This document shows, in pieces, positions 9,139-19,829 of a stretch of DNA of 64,000 nucleotides. Source of the DNA: Ophiostoma sp. CBS 140.51 (Eukaryota; Ascomycota; Sordariomycetes; Ophiostomatales; Ophiostomataceae); the NCBI GenBank assembly GCA_029298735.1, contig JANSLP010000097.1, positions 35,556-99,555 on the forward strand, given 5' to 3'. The number at the start of each line of letters is the position of its first letter. Within the stretch, counting starts at the first letter, position 1. The notes below the pieces were generated by a model. The model saw nothing but the letters and a program-made list of their open reading frames with translations. It was not told the origin of the DNA and ran no database searches. The translations under genes were made by a program, and so were the position numbers.

Positions 9139-9446
9139 GGTGGGCAGGGCTGTCCAAGTCTGTCTATCACAAAAACTGTTGTTGAGAAAGTCCCCTACTC
9201 TGGCGTTGTTCCCTTCTCTGGTAGTTACTACCGTCATATCTTCACTTACAACCATCACATGTCATCTTAGCCTCAGATAGTCTAGCTACTTCTTTATTTT
9301 TTTATCATAATTACATAGAGTTGGCATCTACCAATCTGCTTTGCCCTAATAACACTCTTCCATTTTATATCCATTCCATTCTTCGTCCGTGGGTGACTGT
9401 TGCACTCTTTGGGTAAGTATCCTTGTTCTCCACCTCCTACTGTTCC

Positions 9447-11100
9447 CTACACACGCTGCTTAAAGTCCACCATCACACCCTTCTTGATGCTCGTAAATGT
9501 GTCCACCAGCTGCAGCTCACCGGGGCGGTCACGGCCCCATTCTGCACCTACACGGCCCTCACCAGGGTCCACCACACCCTGGGCCCGCCGCACATCGTAC
9601 AAGAACAGAGTCCGTGCCAGCGTCGTCATCATCTCCGTGTACGCGAGGCCCTTGCCAATGCATCCCCGAGGACCAACGCTGAAGGGACAGAAGGCCGACT
9701 GCGCGCAGTGCACGTTGTCTTCACTGACCACGGCACCACCGGGCAATGTGCTCCCCGCAATCCACCGTTCGGGTGTGTACGACCACGGCTGCGGGTAGTA
9801 GGCGGCATTGTGGTGGATCGTGTAGTGCGGCGTGCCGACAATCATACCGGCCGGGATGTTGTGGCCCTCGACCTGCATGCCGCCGGCGAGGACCTCGCGA
9901 GGCAATAGACCGCCAACAGCCGGGGACAGCCGCATGGCCTCGTCAATGCAGGCGCGCAGGTACGTGCAACCCGTCAGAGCGGCGCCGTGCTGGATCTCTT
10001 CGACGTCCGAAAAGGTGGCCCGGACTTCCTTGGTGGCCTTGGCCAGTACCTCTGGGTGGCGCACAAGATAGAAAAAGGTGGCAGCCATACCTGTCGATGT
10101 CGTGTCGGAGCCGGCAATAATCAACAGGTTGGACTCGCCCCAGAGCTCGGGCTTGCTGAAACCCTCGCCGGTTTCCGGGTCGCGGGCTTTGAGCAAGTAA
10201 TAAAAGAAGTCGCGGCGGTCCGTTTCGTCTCCCAGAGCCATGCGCTCGGCCAGCTGGCCTCGGCTGTACTGCATGTACCGTGCGCGACCGGCGGCAATCT
10301 TGCGGAACAAAACCTTTTCGATGCCCGTCTTCTCGACGGCGCGCATGGTACCGCAAATCAAGTGGCGCTGGGCGGCGACACCGACCAAGTCGACAGCGTA
10401 GCGGTTGTCCGGGGCCTCGAGCATGTGGAAGGCTTTTCCAAAGCACAGGTCGCCCAGAATGTCCATGGCCAGGTAGTTGCACTGGTCGCTCATGCTGATG
10501 GGGCCGGACCACTTCTCGCCGGCGGCATTCGGCACCGCAGTGCTACCAAAACTACCCTTTCCACCCAGAACATCACAAAATGTGCGCACATTGGCCAGAA
10601 TGTACCGCTCGGCTTCCTTGACGGCGCTGTCCGAAAAGGCATGCGACAACACGCGGCGCTTGCGTGCATGTTGGGCCTTGTCACGCGTGTTATGGGTGTT
10701 GTGCGCCGGGTGCGCAAAGGCATCGTAAAACGCCGCTTTGCCGACATTGGCCTTGAACCCGTAAATTTCCTTAAGGGCTGTGTTGCTATTAAAGGACACG
10801 CTGTTGGGTCCCCAGCGGACAATGGGGCCGTAGGTCTCGTGGAGGCGCCAAAACTCGAGATGGCGGTCGCCCTTCCAGGCGTGGTAGAGCATGTAGGCAT
10901 CGGTGACCTTGGCAAGGAGGGGGCCGGGGTACTTGCTGAGCGGGTGGAAGAAGAGGCGGTAGACGACAACGCCGGTGATCTAAACTGTTAGAGGAGAATG
11001 ATTTTCAAGATTGGGTGCTGTGGAGGGGACATACATAAACCACGGCGGCGGCGAGCAGCATCCCGCCCCAGGCGACGAGATGGCTGAGGTGAAAGTCCAT
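9447..11100 (-). CDS. Cytochrome P450 monooxygenase
   Basis: Two exons: 11100-11035 and 10979-9447, with a 55-base intron (GTATGT, branch CTAAC, TTTAG). The protein is 532 residues. An N-terminal membrane anchor (residues 5-30) leads into RLFFHPLSKYPGP, the usual proline-rich hinge of fungal microsomal P450s. The I-helix motif AGSDTTST is at about 311-318, the K-helix EAMR at 369-372, PERW near 425, and the haem loop FSVGPRGCIG has its Cys at about 462. It is an ER enzyme needing NADPH-P450 reductase. The overall look is that of the large isotrichodermin-hydroxylase/benzoate-hydroxylase-like fungal group, but the substrate is unknown. Its nearest neighbour is the convergent sugar permease; no secondary-metabolite backbone gene is nearby. 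Confidence 0.92.
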
Positions 11101-13095
11101 GATGGTGTAAACCAGAGGCAACAAGATGGGTGGGGACTGTTTGGATCAATGCGTATGTCGGTGAAATTTTTCACAACAAGAAAAAGGCTTCACAATGACG
11201 AAGAGGAACAAAGCAAGAAAAGGGGAAGAGAAGGAGATACGAAAGGCAAGAACGACAGAAAGCAACATCTTAAATTCCAATCCCCTTTGCTCCTTCCCCT
11301 CGTGTCTCTCTTTTTCTCTTTCACCCCCCTCTTTCCGTTTCTTCCTTTCTAATTGAAAGCATCTACGTAATAGGAAGGCACATGTACAGATAGCTGCCGG
11401 TCAGTACCACCAAAGACAAGACAAGAAGAGACAAAAAAAATGTACAAGAAGGGAAGGCACTGCCCTCCACTTCATTTCGGCCGGCGTCAGCCTTGACTTT
11501 CCTGACTTGCCTTGACTTGCAAGAAAGTTCCCCAATTCCTGCCCGTCATAGCCAGTCAGACCGCCGCGATTTGAACCAGGTTGACCAGTTTGACCTGCAA
11601 AATGCAACATCCGCCCGGCGCGGGATTCACCTCCCAAGAACGCGCAGCGTTCCGCGTTCTTTAAGCCTTGAGAAATACATGGGAAAGGGAGGGAAAGGAC
11701 GGTGGTCGGCGGCTTACAAGGGCGATCCTTCGGCTTTCAACGGCTCAAGCTAAAGCCGCCCGCCGAGAACTTTCCCCAGATGGGGTAAAACAGGTGAAAA
11801 GGCCAATAAAACACGACGGATTACGGGCGCTGCATTCCCTTAAAGTGCGCCAAAACACGCCAAAAATACACCATTGTACAACACCAACATGCACGCAAGA
11901 CACACCCAAACCTCTCACTGGTCCATCCCTTGGTGATGACTTCACTACAAAAGTGGCGGTCTCTCTTCCCCGCTTGGTATCGAAATTGTGGCAGGTGATG
12001 CCATTTTACGAACTGGTATTCTCTGAAACAAATAGGCATGCTGAGGCATGTCATGGTTTTACTCTGTATTTGTTGGACTTATTTGATCGAACAATATCTT
12101 TTGTTGGAATTTTTAAATAATTGTTTTTCAATTTTGAGACGAAAGTTGTATATGAAAATAAGGACCATAAATGCCTGGCATTACCTCTCACAATAACCTT
12201 CACTCGGGTTCACGAACAAACACACCGGTCTGCCTCCATCTCTACTCGTCATTGATACAATCGCATCGAGTACTCCGCAACAAACCGTTAAAGTACACCG
12301 ATCGCCATCCGTGTGATCGGCCTCGTATTCACGGCCGTCAGCATAGATATCAGCATCACATCTTGGCCGGCGGATGTCCCGCCGGTGCAATGTATGTCCT
12401 CCGGACACTGATAAGATATGTCGTTAATGGAACGGAGTGTGTGATGAAGCACATCGAGCCGATACCCAAAGAAGAAGCTGCCTTGTCAGACTCGCACACT
12501 TGCCTCCAGGTTTGGGTGATAAATATGATCACGTGACTGTATCAGAGAAGCAACATCGAGATGGCGATGTTCACAAATCACCACAACAAAGATATACGAG
12601 AGGTGCAGTCCACATGTAGGCTGACATTGATCACAAATTGGACACGCATTTCAAGCAAAGATACCGGTATCAAAGGGACCATTCAAAAGATAACTAATCG
12701 TGATGGCATATGAAAACGCACACATATCTGCACTAGAAGATGTACATTCTCTGTTTGTAGTTTGCCATGTCATTAAGTTCGTCAATGTTGGATTTTGCAA
12801 GCCGACCTCCCCTAGGGATACCCTTTCACAGGTATTTGCCCAAGAAAGCTGAGGCCGACAAGAGGGCGTGCCTAATTCTATTTGAAAAGTCCATTACCAC
12901 ATTTGCCGGGTCATCGACCTGCAAGTATCCAACCCGCACCCATTTTTTGCCATTATTCCCTTTTTTGTTTGCCCAAATGAAAAACCGTTAAAAGAAAAAA
13001 AAAACTAAACGCCAGCATCCTTTCCTCGTTACATCATATTGCTGCAAAAAGAGAAAGAGCAAAGGTCGTCAAATTTTCGGTTTTGTGGGTTGCAT
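11101..13095. other. Intergenic stretch, no gene recognised
   Basis: Two kilobases between the P450 start and the end of the eS26 gene. The part next to the P450 is pyrimidine-rich on its coding strand and is probably its leader and promoter. From about 12050 the sequence becomes more AT-rich. Only short frames without recognisable motifs occur. An ACTCCGC at 12273 resembles half of the operator word but lacks the second CGG. Confidence 0.5.
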
Positions 13096-13867
13096 TTAAG
13101 CAGTGGTGGTCTTGGCCTGGGTGGGGACGACCTTCTTGCCGTCCTTGTTATACCGGACACGCGGCGGGGGAGCGCGGTTGCGACGGCCGACACGGGAGCG
13201 GACACTACACAATGTTAGCAGGGAAGTTCTTGTTGGCGCTCCGACATACTGGGGCTGTATGTGCAAGAGCAACATTTCGACGTGACTTTGAGTTCGGGGA
13301 AGAAAACAAAGTCCGCCGTCTGGGAGAGACACGCGAAGCCGTCCAAGGTTCTTCTTTCAGCCGCTCACGCGAGGATGGGCCATCACAGCAGACAAACTAC
13401 GTTGTTCTCTGTGACACCAACCCAAGCGCGGTTGTCTCTCCCGGAGACAAACGTACCGAACAATCTTGCCGTGGATGGCGCAAGAGACACAGTACTGCAG
13501 CTTAAGGTACATCTTGGGGACGGTGTAGTCGGCGAAGACCGAAGCGTCCGAGATATCACCTGGTTTTTGTTAACAAGAAGTCGAGCGAAGCGAAGCGAGC
13601 GACACTGCATGCAGAGTCTGACGAGGAAGCGAGCGCAGCAAGGAAAGAAAAACGTACGAATAGCAGCAGACTCGACCATATTGCGGATGGTGAATCTCTT
13701 GATGGCCTTGTCCTTGGGCGTGCAGCGCGAGCAGTTGCTGCAGCGGATGGGCTTGACGTGGCCGCGGCCCTTCTTGTTGCGGCCGCTGGAAGAGGTTAGC
13801 AGATGATCATGGCGGCGAGGATTCGTTGTGGTGATGATGCGTACTTGTTCTTTCTCTTCTTAACCAT
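13096..13867 (-). CDS. rps26: 40S ribosomal protein eS26
   Basis: Four exons: 13867-13845, 13785-13658, 13559-13457 and 13204-13096. All three introns begin GTACG and end CAG, CAG and TAG. They join into 120 residues that read like eS26 throughout: MVKKRKNNGRNKKGRGH at the start, IRCSNCSRC zinc-binding cysteines, CVSCAIHGK for the second pair, and a basic C-terminus. The protein sits near the mRNA exit channel of the small subunit. None of the exons is long, so the gene is easily missed without splicing. It is divergent from the ubiquitin-eS31 gene, another small-subunit protein, and the two starts are 872 bases apart. Confidence 0.95.
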
Positions 13868-14128
13868 CTTGGCGATTTGAGGTCGGTATGGGATCTCAAA
13901 AAGGGTTGTTGGGTGGTGGTTGGTTGTTCAAAGGAAGAAGAGGAGAAGAGAGGAAGGGGAAGAGACAAGTCAAATAGCCCACGAGAAACGAGAAAAAGGT
14001 ATTTCGTCTGCGCCCCACTAAAAAAAGTGCAATGCACAAACTTTTGGCGGCGTTTCGCTTTTCCAGCTCCAAGCGGTCTTTTCCTCTACCATTTCCCCCC
14101 ACCAAAATATTTGCGAGGGCCAAACCCG

Positions 14129-14147
14129 CCCTAGTGCTCAACCCTAG
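14129..14147 (+). promoter_or_regulatory. Paired CCCTAG motifs (Tbf1-like)
   Basis: CCCTAG occurs at 14129-14134 and again, as AACCCTAG, at 14140-14147. In many ascomycetes telomere-repeat-like AACCCTA sites bound by Tbf1 drive ribosomal protein genes. The position between two divergent ribosomal protein genes fits that role; binding itself is inferred. Confidence 0.45.
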
Positions 14148-14474
14148 CACGTGATGGTTTCGAGTTGACAGTGTGGATCAGCGCAGACAGCACTGTCTAC
14201 TATGGCACTAGCTGGCGCATTTCGCCCTATTTGACCGTACTAGTAGCACAGTAGCCCTGCACCAAAGCCCTTGCCACAAATGAGACAGAAAATAATTTCG
14301 CTCCTTCCTTTCCTCCCGTCAAACCCGCCCCACTCTTTTTCGCCCCCAGCCCAAAACCTTTTCTAGGAGATATGTGCATCCCAAAATTCTTCTCTCTTCT
14401 TTCCTCTTTCCTCTCGTCAACCCCCTCTCCAAAAAGAATCTGAAGTTTGCCTAGGACGCAATTCCTATTGCTAG

Positions 14475-14734
14475 GTAAGCCGCTCAAGATGCTTTCTGCG
14501 AGGCTTTCCATCATGATCATCTTTGTTTGATTCGGTTCACAGTGTTTCTGCGCATACGACTTTACGACTTCTTGATACCCGGCGTTGTTTTCTGGCTTTT
14601 TGCGGTTTGCATTTTCGGCGCAGTACTCAACATCAGAACGAAGAAGACGGCATCGATGATCACGATGGAACCCGCGGACCATCTTTCCAACTATCTCTCC
14701 TCGTCCCCTTATCCCAACTAACTCCCCCAAGCAG
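14475..14734 (+). other. Probable 5' UTR intron of the ubiquitin-eS31 gene
   Basis: GTAAGC at 14475 pairs with a CCAACTAACT branch region and GCAG ending at 14734, six bases before the start codon. The signals are strong but no transcript is available. Confidence 0.5.
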
Positions 14735-14739
14735 GCAAG

Positions 14740-15278
14740 ATGCAGATTTTCGTCAAGACCCTCACGGGCAAAACCATCACCCTTGAGGTGGAAAGCTCCG
14801 ACACCATCGACAATGTTAAGTCCAAAATCCAGGACAAGGAGGGCATTCCCCCAGACCAGCAGCGCCTGATTTTCGCTGGCAAGCAGCTCGAGGACGGCCG
14901 CACCCTTTCGGACTACAACATCCAGAAGGAGTCGACCCTGCACCTGGTCCTGCGCCTGCGTGGTGGTGCCAAGAAGCGCAAGAAGAAGGTGTACACCACC
15001 CCCAAGAAGATCAAGCACAAGCGCAAGAAGACCAAGTTGGCTGTTCTCAAGTACTACAAGGTCGACGGCGATGGCAAGATTGAGCGTCTCCGCCGCGAGT
15101 GCCCCAACGAGACTGTACGTACCCTTTTCTATTCAAACCGTCTGAACACCCCCTTCTTTCAACAGTCTGCTAACTACCCTCTCAGTGCGGTGCCGGTGTC
15201 TTCATGGCTGCCATGCAGGACCGCCAGTACTGCGGCCGCTGCCACCTGACCTACGTCTTCGGCGAGAACAAGGACTAA
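14740..15278 (+). CDS. ubi3: Ubiquitin - ribosomal protein eS31 (S27a) fusion
   Basis: Two exons, 14740-15114 and 15186-15278, with a 71-base intron (GTACGT to CTCAG), give 155 residues. Residues 1-76 are ubiquitin: [12 protein letters not shown] at the start, all expected lysines, and LRLRGG at the processing point. The tail is a basic KKRKKK stretch followed by the eS31 zinc ribbon with spacing CX4CX14CX2C (CPNETC through CGRC). Ubiquitin is cleaved off after Gly76 and the tail joins the 40S head. Its divergent partner eS26 is also a small-subunit zinc protein. Confidence 0.97.
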
Positions 15279-15682
15279 GCGTGCTGTCTTTGCTTGGAAA
15301 CGAAAAATAAAAACGGGAATGGAAATGGAAAAATGAATTAAAACCTGAGTAGTGCACTCATGGAATGATACCTTGAGGAATTGTGAAACGCTTAACACAA
15401 TTTTTGTCTGTTAATGTGCGGTGCATGGAAAGGTTAACCATGGAACCGCCTTCTCCAATGGCGTTGGGTTGATGATCTTAAAATAACAAGTTCGTTCTGA
15501 TCGCCGTTGTCTTTCGTTGCCTCAATGCAGTGTCTGATGTCTTCGATGTGACATAATGTTCTCAGTTGTTTATGTGTCTGTTATCCAATGCATTCATATT
15601 ATGTCAATATGTCTATGTAGATACGTTGTCTCGTAAATGTCGTGCCCAGCACCATGTTTCCTTCCAGTTTGCCAGTCGTCAC
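15279..15682. other. Convergent 3' ends
   Basis: This 404-base stretch lies between the stop codons of ubiquitin-eS31 and the chitinase. It holds AT-rich 3' UTR sequence, including AATAAAAA shortly after the ubiquitin gene. No gene is seen. Confidence 0.5.
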
Positions 15683-16876
15683 CTACTTAAAGCCATTCCG
15701 CAGATTGTCGTATGGCGACTCTGGGTAGGTGATGCAGTTCTGTTGCTGCTTGAGGTTGGCGGGACCGCCTAGTGCATTGGCCATAATCTTCACCAAACTC
15801 GCCGGACCTTCCCGGTCACCACTCGCCTCCCACCACATAACGCCGCCCAGTCCCCGGTCCTGGATAAAGGTGGCCTTGGCCAGTGTTGACGGCTGTGTGT
15901 CGTACGTAAAGAACGTCCGTGTCTTGGGATCGTAGCAGGACGAGGCCACAATGTCCGGGTCATACTGCTCCTGGGCATCCGGTGGCGGCAGTGCCTTGTA
16001 GTCCCAGACACCCGCCTCAAACGAGCCCGGCCCCGTCCCCTCAAAGGGATGGCCCAGCCCGTTGGTGTTGGCAAACGCACGCCCGTACAGCGGCAGGCCC
16101 AGAACAATCTTGTTAGTCGGCACACCACGCGACTGGTAGTAGTGCACGGCTACGGCGGAGCTGGCGGGCGTAATGTTGGGGTTCGTCTGGTGCGGGTAGA
16201 TGTTGGCCTGGTGGCCCGACACGGAGCTCCAGCTGCCGGCATAGTCGTAGCTCATCAGGTTCCAAAAGTCGAGGTAGCGGTCCATGGCCGGCACGTCGAG
16301 GTTCTGGAAGTTTTGGGGTCCCGCGGGGCAGGCCACGGTCAGTTCAAAGTGGTAGCGGTTGGGACCGAGCGAGTCGCCATAGGCATCCAAAGCTTTGCGG
16401 CATTCGTAGAGGAGCTGCACATAGTTGGCGGCATCCGTGGCGTTCTGCGGGTACTCCCAGTCAATATCGAGGCCGTCAAAGCCCAACTCTTTGACGAGCT
16501 TGACGGCGCTCTCGGCAAAGAGAACACGGTCTTGGGGGCGGGACGCCGGAGCAGTGAAATTGGCCGAGTTGGTGTAGCCGCCAATGGACAACAGCACTTT
16601 GAGGTTGCGGTTGCGCTGTTTGAGCAGGTTGATCTGCTTCATGCAGCCAAACATGTTGTTGCCGGGCTGGTCCCAAGTATCGCCTTCCCAGTGGATGCCT
16701 GTGTCGGCCCAGTTGTCGGTCAAAACGACCTCTCCATTCTCGGGTCGGACATTGGCAAAAGCATAGAGAATGTGGGTGATGTGCTCGGCGGGCAGGTCCT
16801 GGGGCCGGTAGCCGCGGACATACACAGTCCAGTTGGCAAAGTAGAGCACCGAACGGTAGCCGCGTGGTGTAGCCAT
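15683..16876 (-). CDS. GH18 chitinase, non-secreted type
   Basis: A 397-residue endochitinase of glycoside hydrolase family 18, closely resembling fungal class V enzymes such as Trichoderma ECH42 and Coccidioides CTS1. The first strand is YRSVLYFANW, the substrate-side motif KVLLSIGGYT is at about residues 93-102, and the catalytic DGLDIDWE has its acid Glu at residue 141. MSYDYAG and the late Trp-rich GGVMWWEASGD are also present. The ATG at 16876 has a near-ideal context (ACCATGG); the frame is open further upstream but only with a TTG. No signal peptide follows this ATG, so the enzyme is either cytosolic or leaves by a non-classical route. A TATATA near 17023 is a plausible TATA element. 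Divergent from Nop56. Confidence 0.94.
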   Translation of the reverse strand: MATPRGYRSVLYFANWTVYVRGYRPQDLPAEHITHILYAFANVRPENGEVVLTDNWADTGIHWEGDTWDQPGNNMFGCMKQINLLKQRNRNLKVLLSIGGYTNSANFTAPASRPQDRVLFAESAVKLVKELGFDGLDIDWEYPQNATDAANYVQLLYECRKALDAYGDSLGPNRYHFELTVACPAGPQNFQNLDVPAMDRYLDFWNLMSYDYAGSWSSVSGHQANIYPHQTNPNITPASSAVAVHYYQSRGVPTNKIVLGLPLYGRAFANTNGLGHPFEGTGPGSFEAGVWDYKALPPPDAQEQYDPDIVASSCYDPKTRTFFTYDTQPSTLAKATFIQDRGLGGVMWWEASGDREGPASLVKIMANALGGPANLKQQQNCITYPESPYDNLRNGFK

Positions 16877-17661
16877 GGTTGTTATGGTGCGGAGGTGTGT
16901 AGATGGGAATAATTGCAAAGTGAGGTCGTAAAACGTGGCAGAAATAGGGGAAAGAGTGGATTGGGAGTAGATGTGCGGCAGATCGCCGTGTGGGTGTACA
17001 AAGTAGAAGGAAGCTCAGGAGCTATATATGGAAGGAGCACTCGGCAGGGTCGGTGATGCAACAAAGATGGTGAGAGTAACAGTTCTAGTGACACAACTAG
17101 ATCTAAATGCGATAGGATGAAAGAAGAGATGGAATTGAGTTCAATTTATCTTTCCAACTTCAGCTGCCAACCTTTCGGAGATCAAGCCACCATGCCACGC
17201 AATTCACCGCCCACATCTGCATCTCATCCCCTCAATGTTGGGCGTGGGATGTCGGAGCTCTTGCCCTCCAAAGACCCAAGCCTCACTGGGCAGCTCCACT
17301 GGGACAGCTGGAGGAGCAGACGAGAGGGCTCCACTATTTTGTTCCCTCTCCTGTCCCTCCCTGAAGCCTGATTTCTGCCCACTTACACGGTTTCGGTGCT
17401 AAGATTATCCGGTTATCGATAACATCCCGTGACACTCCATGTGACTGTATCAGAGTTCTGGTCCCCACTTATCTGCTTTGAATTGGCGCTAAGGGAAAAA
17501 AAAAAGTTTGGACTGGCAGAAAGAGAAGCCCCCGACCACCAAAGAAAAAAAGCTTCCTTTTCTGCCTCTGTTCACACTCGACTTCTTGTTGTTTGACCCC
17601 AATCGACGACCTCTCCTCCACCCCCTTCAAACAACAACACATCCGTCTCGACATCGACACA
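16877..17661. other. Divergent promoter, chitinase and Nop56
   Basis: 785 bases without a gene. It includes the chitinase TATA-like ATATAT near 17023. Pyrimidine-rich leader sequence precedes the Nop56 start. Confidence 0.5.
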
Positions 17662-19282
17662 ATGGCGAGCGTCAACTACATTCTTTACGACTCGGCGGTC
17701 GGCTATGGCATCTTCGAGGTTGTGCACCAGGCCGACAGCGTGGGAGTTCGTCTTAAGGAGGTGCAGGACTCCATGTCGGACCTGGCCAAGTTTGGCAAGA
17801 TGGTCAAGCTGGTGAACTTTTCGCCGTGGAGGTGAGTGCCTTCGGGATGAGATGAAGTGTTTGCCAGTGTGCGGGATGACAATTTGCTAACAATGCCTGC
17901 TTCTTAGAAACCACGCTGAAGGTCTCGAGAACCTCAACGAGCTGTCCGAGGGCATCGTCTCCGAGTACCTGGCCTCCGTCCTCGAGCTGTCCCTGCCCAA
18001 GACTAGCGGCAAGAAGAGCAAGGTTGTGCTGGGCGTGCCGGACAAGAACCTGGCCAGCGACATTAGCAGCCGGTTCCCCGGCGTCGAGTGCGAGACCATT
18101 GAGACGTCGGAAGTCGTGGCGGCTCTGCTGCGCGGCATGCGTCTGTACGCCGAGAAGCTGCTCAAGGGCCTGCACGATGGCGACATGAGCCGTGCCCACC
18201 TGGGTATGGGCCACGCCTTTTCGCGCTCGGGCGTCAAGTTCAACATCCACAAGAACGACAACCACATTATCCAGCAGATTGCCACGCTCGACGCTCTGGA
18301 CAAGACCATCAACAGCGGCTGCATGCGCGTCCGCGAGTGGTACGGCTGGCACTTCCCCGAGCTTATCAAGATTGTGTCGGACAATGTTACCTATGCCAAC
18401 ATGGTGCTCGTCATTGGCAACAAGAAGGACCTGACCGACGACAACCTGCACGACGTTGCTGCTGTCCTTAGCGAGGACGGCGACCGTGCCCAGGCCATTC
18501 TGGACGCCGCCAAGGTCTCCATGGGCCAGGACATCAACGCCGAGGATCTCGCCATGGTCAAGTCGTTTGCCACGGCCGTCGCCAAGCTTGCCGCCTACCG
18601 CAGCACGCTGGCCTCGTCGCTCGAGAAGAAGATGGGCATTGTCGCACCCAACCTGCAGGTCATCCTGGGCACGCCCGTCGCTGCCCGCCTCATCTCGCAC
18701 GCCGGCTCGCTCACCTCGCTGGCCAAGTACCCTGCCTCGACCCTCCAGATCCTAGGTGCCGAGAAGGCCCTGTTCCGTGCTCTCAAGACCAAGGGCAACA
18801 CCCCCAAGTACGGTCTCATTTACCAGAGCTCCTTTATCGGCCGCTCGGGACCCCGCCACAAGGGCCGCATCTCCCGCTACCTGGCCAACAAGTGCTCCAT
18901 TGCCGCCCGTGTCGACAGCTTCAGCGAGCAGCCGACGTCTCGCTTCGGTGAGGTGATGCGCCAGCAGCTCGAGGACCGCCTCGAGTTCTTCGCGTCGGGC
19001 AAGAAGCCCATGACCAACGTTGACGCCATGGAGGAGGCCATGGCCAAGGTGCTGGCCGATGCCGGTGGTGCTTCGGGTGCTGCTGATGTCGATATCGACA
19101 TGGACGACGTCTCGGACGATGAGGAGGCCGAGAAGAAGGTCAGCAAGAAGGAGAAGAAGGACAAGAAAGAGAAGAAGGACAAGAAGGAGAAGAAGGATAA
19201 GAAGGAGAAGCGCAAGTCGCTGGACGCAAGTGCCATGGACCTGGACGAGCCGAAGAAGAAGAAGAAGAAGTCGACTGCGTAG
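17662..19282 (+). CDS. nop56: Nucleolar protein Nop56 (box C/D snoRNP core)
   Basis: Two exons, 17662-17831 and 17908-19282, with a 76-base intron (GTGAGT, branch GCTAAC, TTAG) give 514 residues. Nop56 is a scaffold of box C/D snoRNPs that guide rRNA 2'-O-methylation. The NOP5NT domain is at the start (NYILYDSAVGYGIF). A coiled-coil and the Nop RNA-binding domain follow, with the family signatures MRVREWYGWHFPEL, RLISHAGSLTSLAKYPAST, LGAEKALFRALKTKGNTPKYG and GRISRYLANKCSIA. The C-terminal 70 residues are an acidic patch followed by KKEKKDKKEKKD repeats, the lysine-rich tail typical of Nop56 and Nop58. Sequence matches Nop56 better than Nop58. Confidence 0.96.
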
Positions 19283-19829
19283 GTGCTTGACCTTCTTTCG
19301 TCTTTTGTATTCTGATCTGTCCTTTTATTTCTTGGGCCTGGCATCTTTGCGTCGTCATTTTCCCTTTTGGTTTCGCTTTCTTTTCTTCTTTCCTTTCCTT
19401 TGGGCATCGAATTGTTTTGCGGCATCTCTTTGATTCTCTACCCGCCATTTTTTTTTTTGCCATCTCTGTCTGTCATATCTCTCTGTTTTGTTCTTGTTCT
19501 TCTTGCTTTTCATCTTCTTTCTTTTGGAGTTTTTTTTGGTTGGGATTTCTTGGCTTGGAGTTACTTCTTTTCCTTTTACTCATAGGGCAAAATAATAGGA
19601 GCACTTCTAGATGATCTTACAATATGTTCACAGCACACATGCATATATTTAAATACGTAGACGTTGAGGTGAAACGTGACATGTACATTAAGATACAAAA
19701 TACAATTAACTGCGTAAATGGCGCTCGCCGTAAATGAGACAAAGAAGACAGAACATATAGCATAAGAACAAGAACTTGAAGAGAGAAAACACCGTAAACG
19801 CCGTGCTTCTGCCGAATCACCACATGTTC
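19283..19829. other. Convergent 3' ends, pyrimidine-rich
   Basis: It lies between the Nop56 and Vps4 stops. Long T and CT runs occur from 19300 to 19580, then AT-rich 3' UTR. No gene is recognised. Confidence 0.5.

Larger units (their letters stand above)
13868..14739. other. Shared divergent promoter of two ribosomal protein genes
   Basis: It lies between eS26 (minus) and ubiquitin-eS31 (plus). It contains two CCCTAG-type words near its middle and, on the plus side, a probable 5' UTR intron. No coding sequence is seen. Confidence 0.6.

Noticed and set aside
7462..9258. 598-codon minus-strand frame opposite the sugar permease
   Set aside because: It is a shadow created by the GC-rich third positions of the permease; its translation is Gly/Asp/Val-rich with no domain.
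9987..10991. 334-codon plus-strand frame opposite the P450
   Set aside because: Antisense shadow; the P450 on the other strand has all the expected motifs and a confirmed intron pattern.
11565..11600. GATTTGAACC resembling the T-arm of a tRNA on the minus strand
   Set aside because: The flanking bases do not form the T-stem, and no anticodon or D arm could be fitted upstream.
12268..12285. Sixth copy of the operator word (ACTCCGC at 12273)
   Set aside because: It matches only the first half; the second CGG is missing, and it lies next to unrelated genes.
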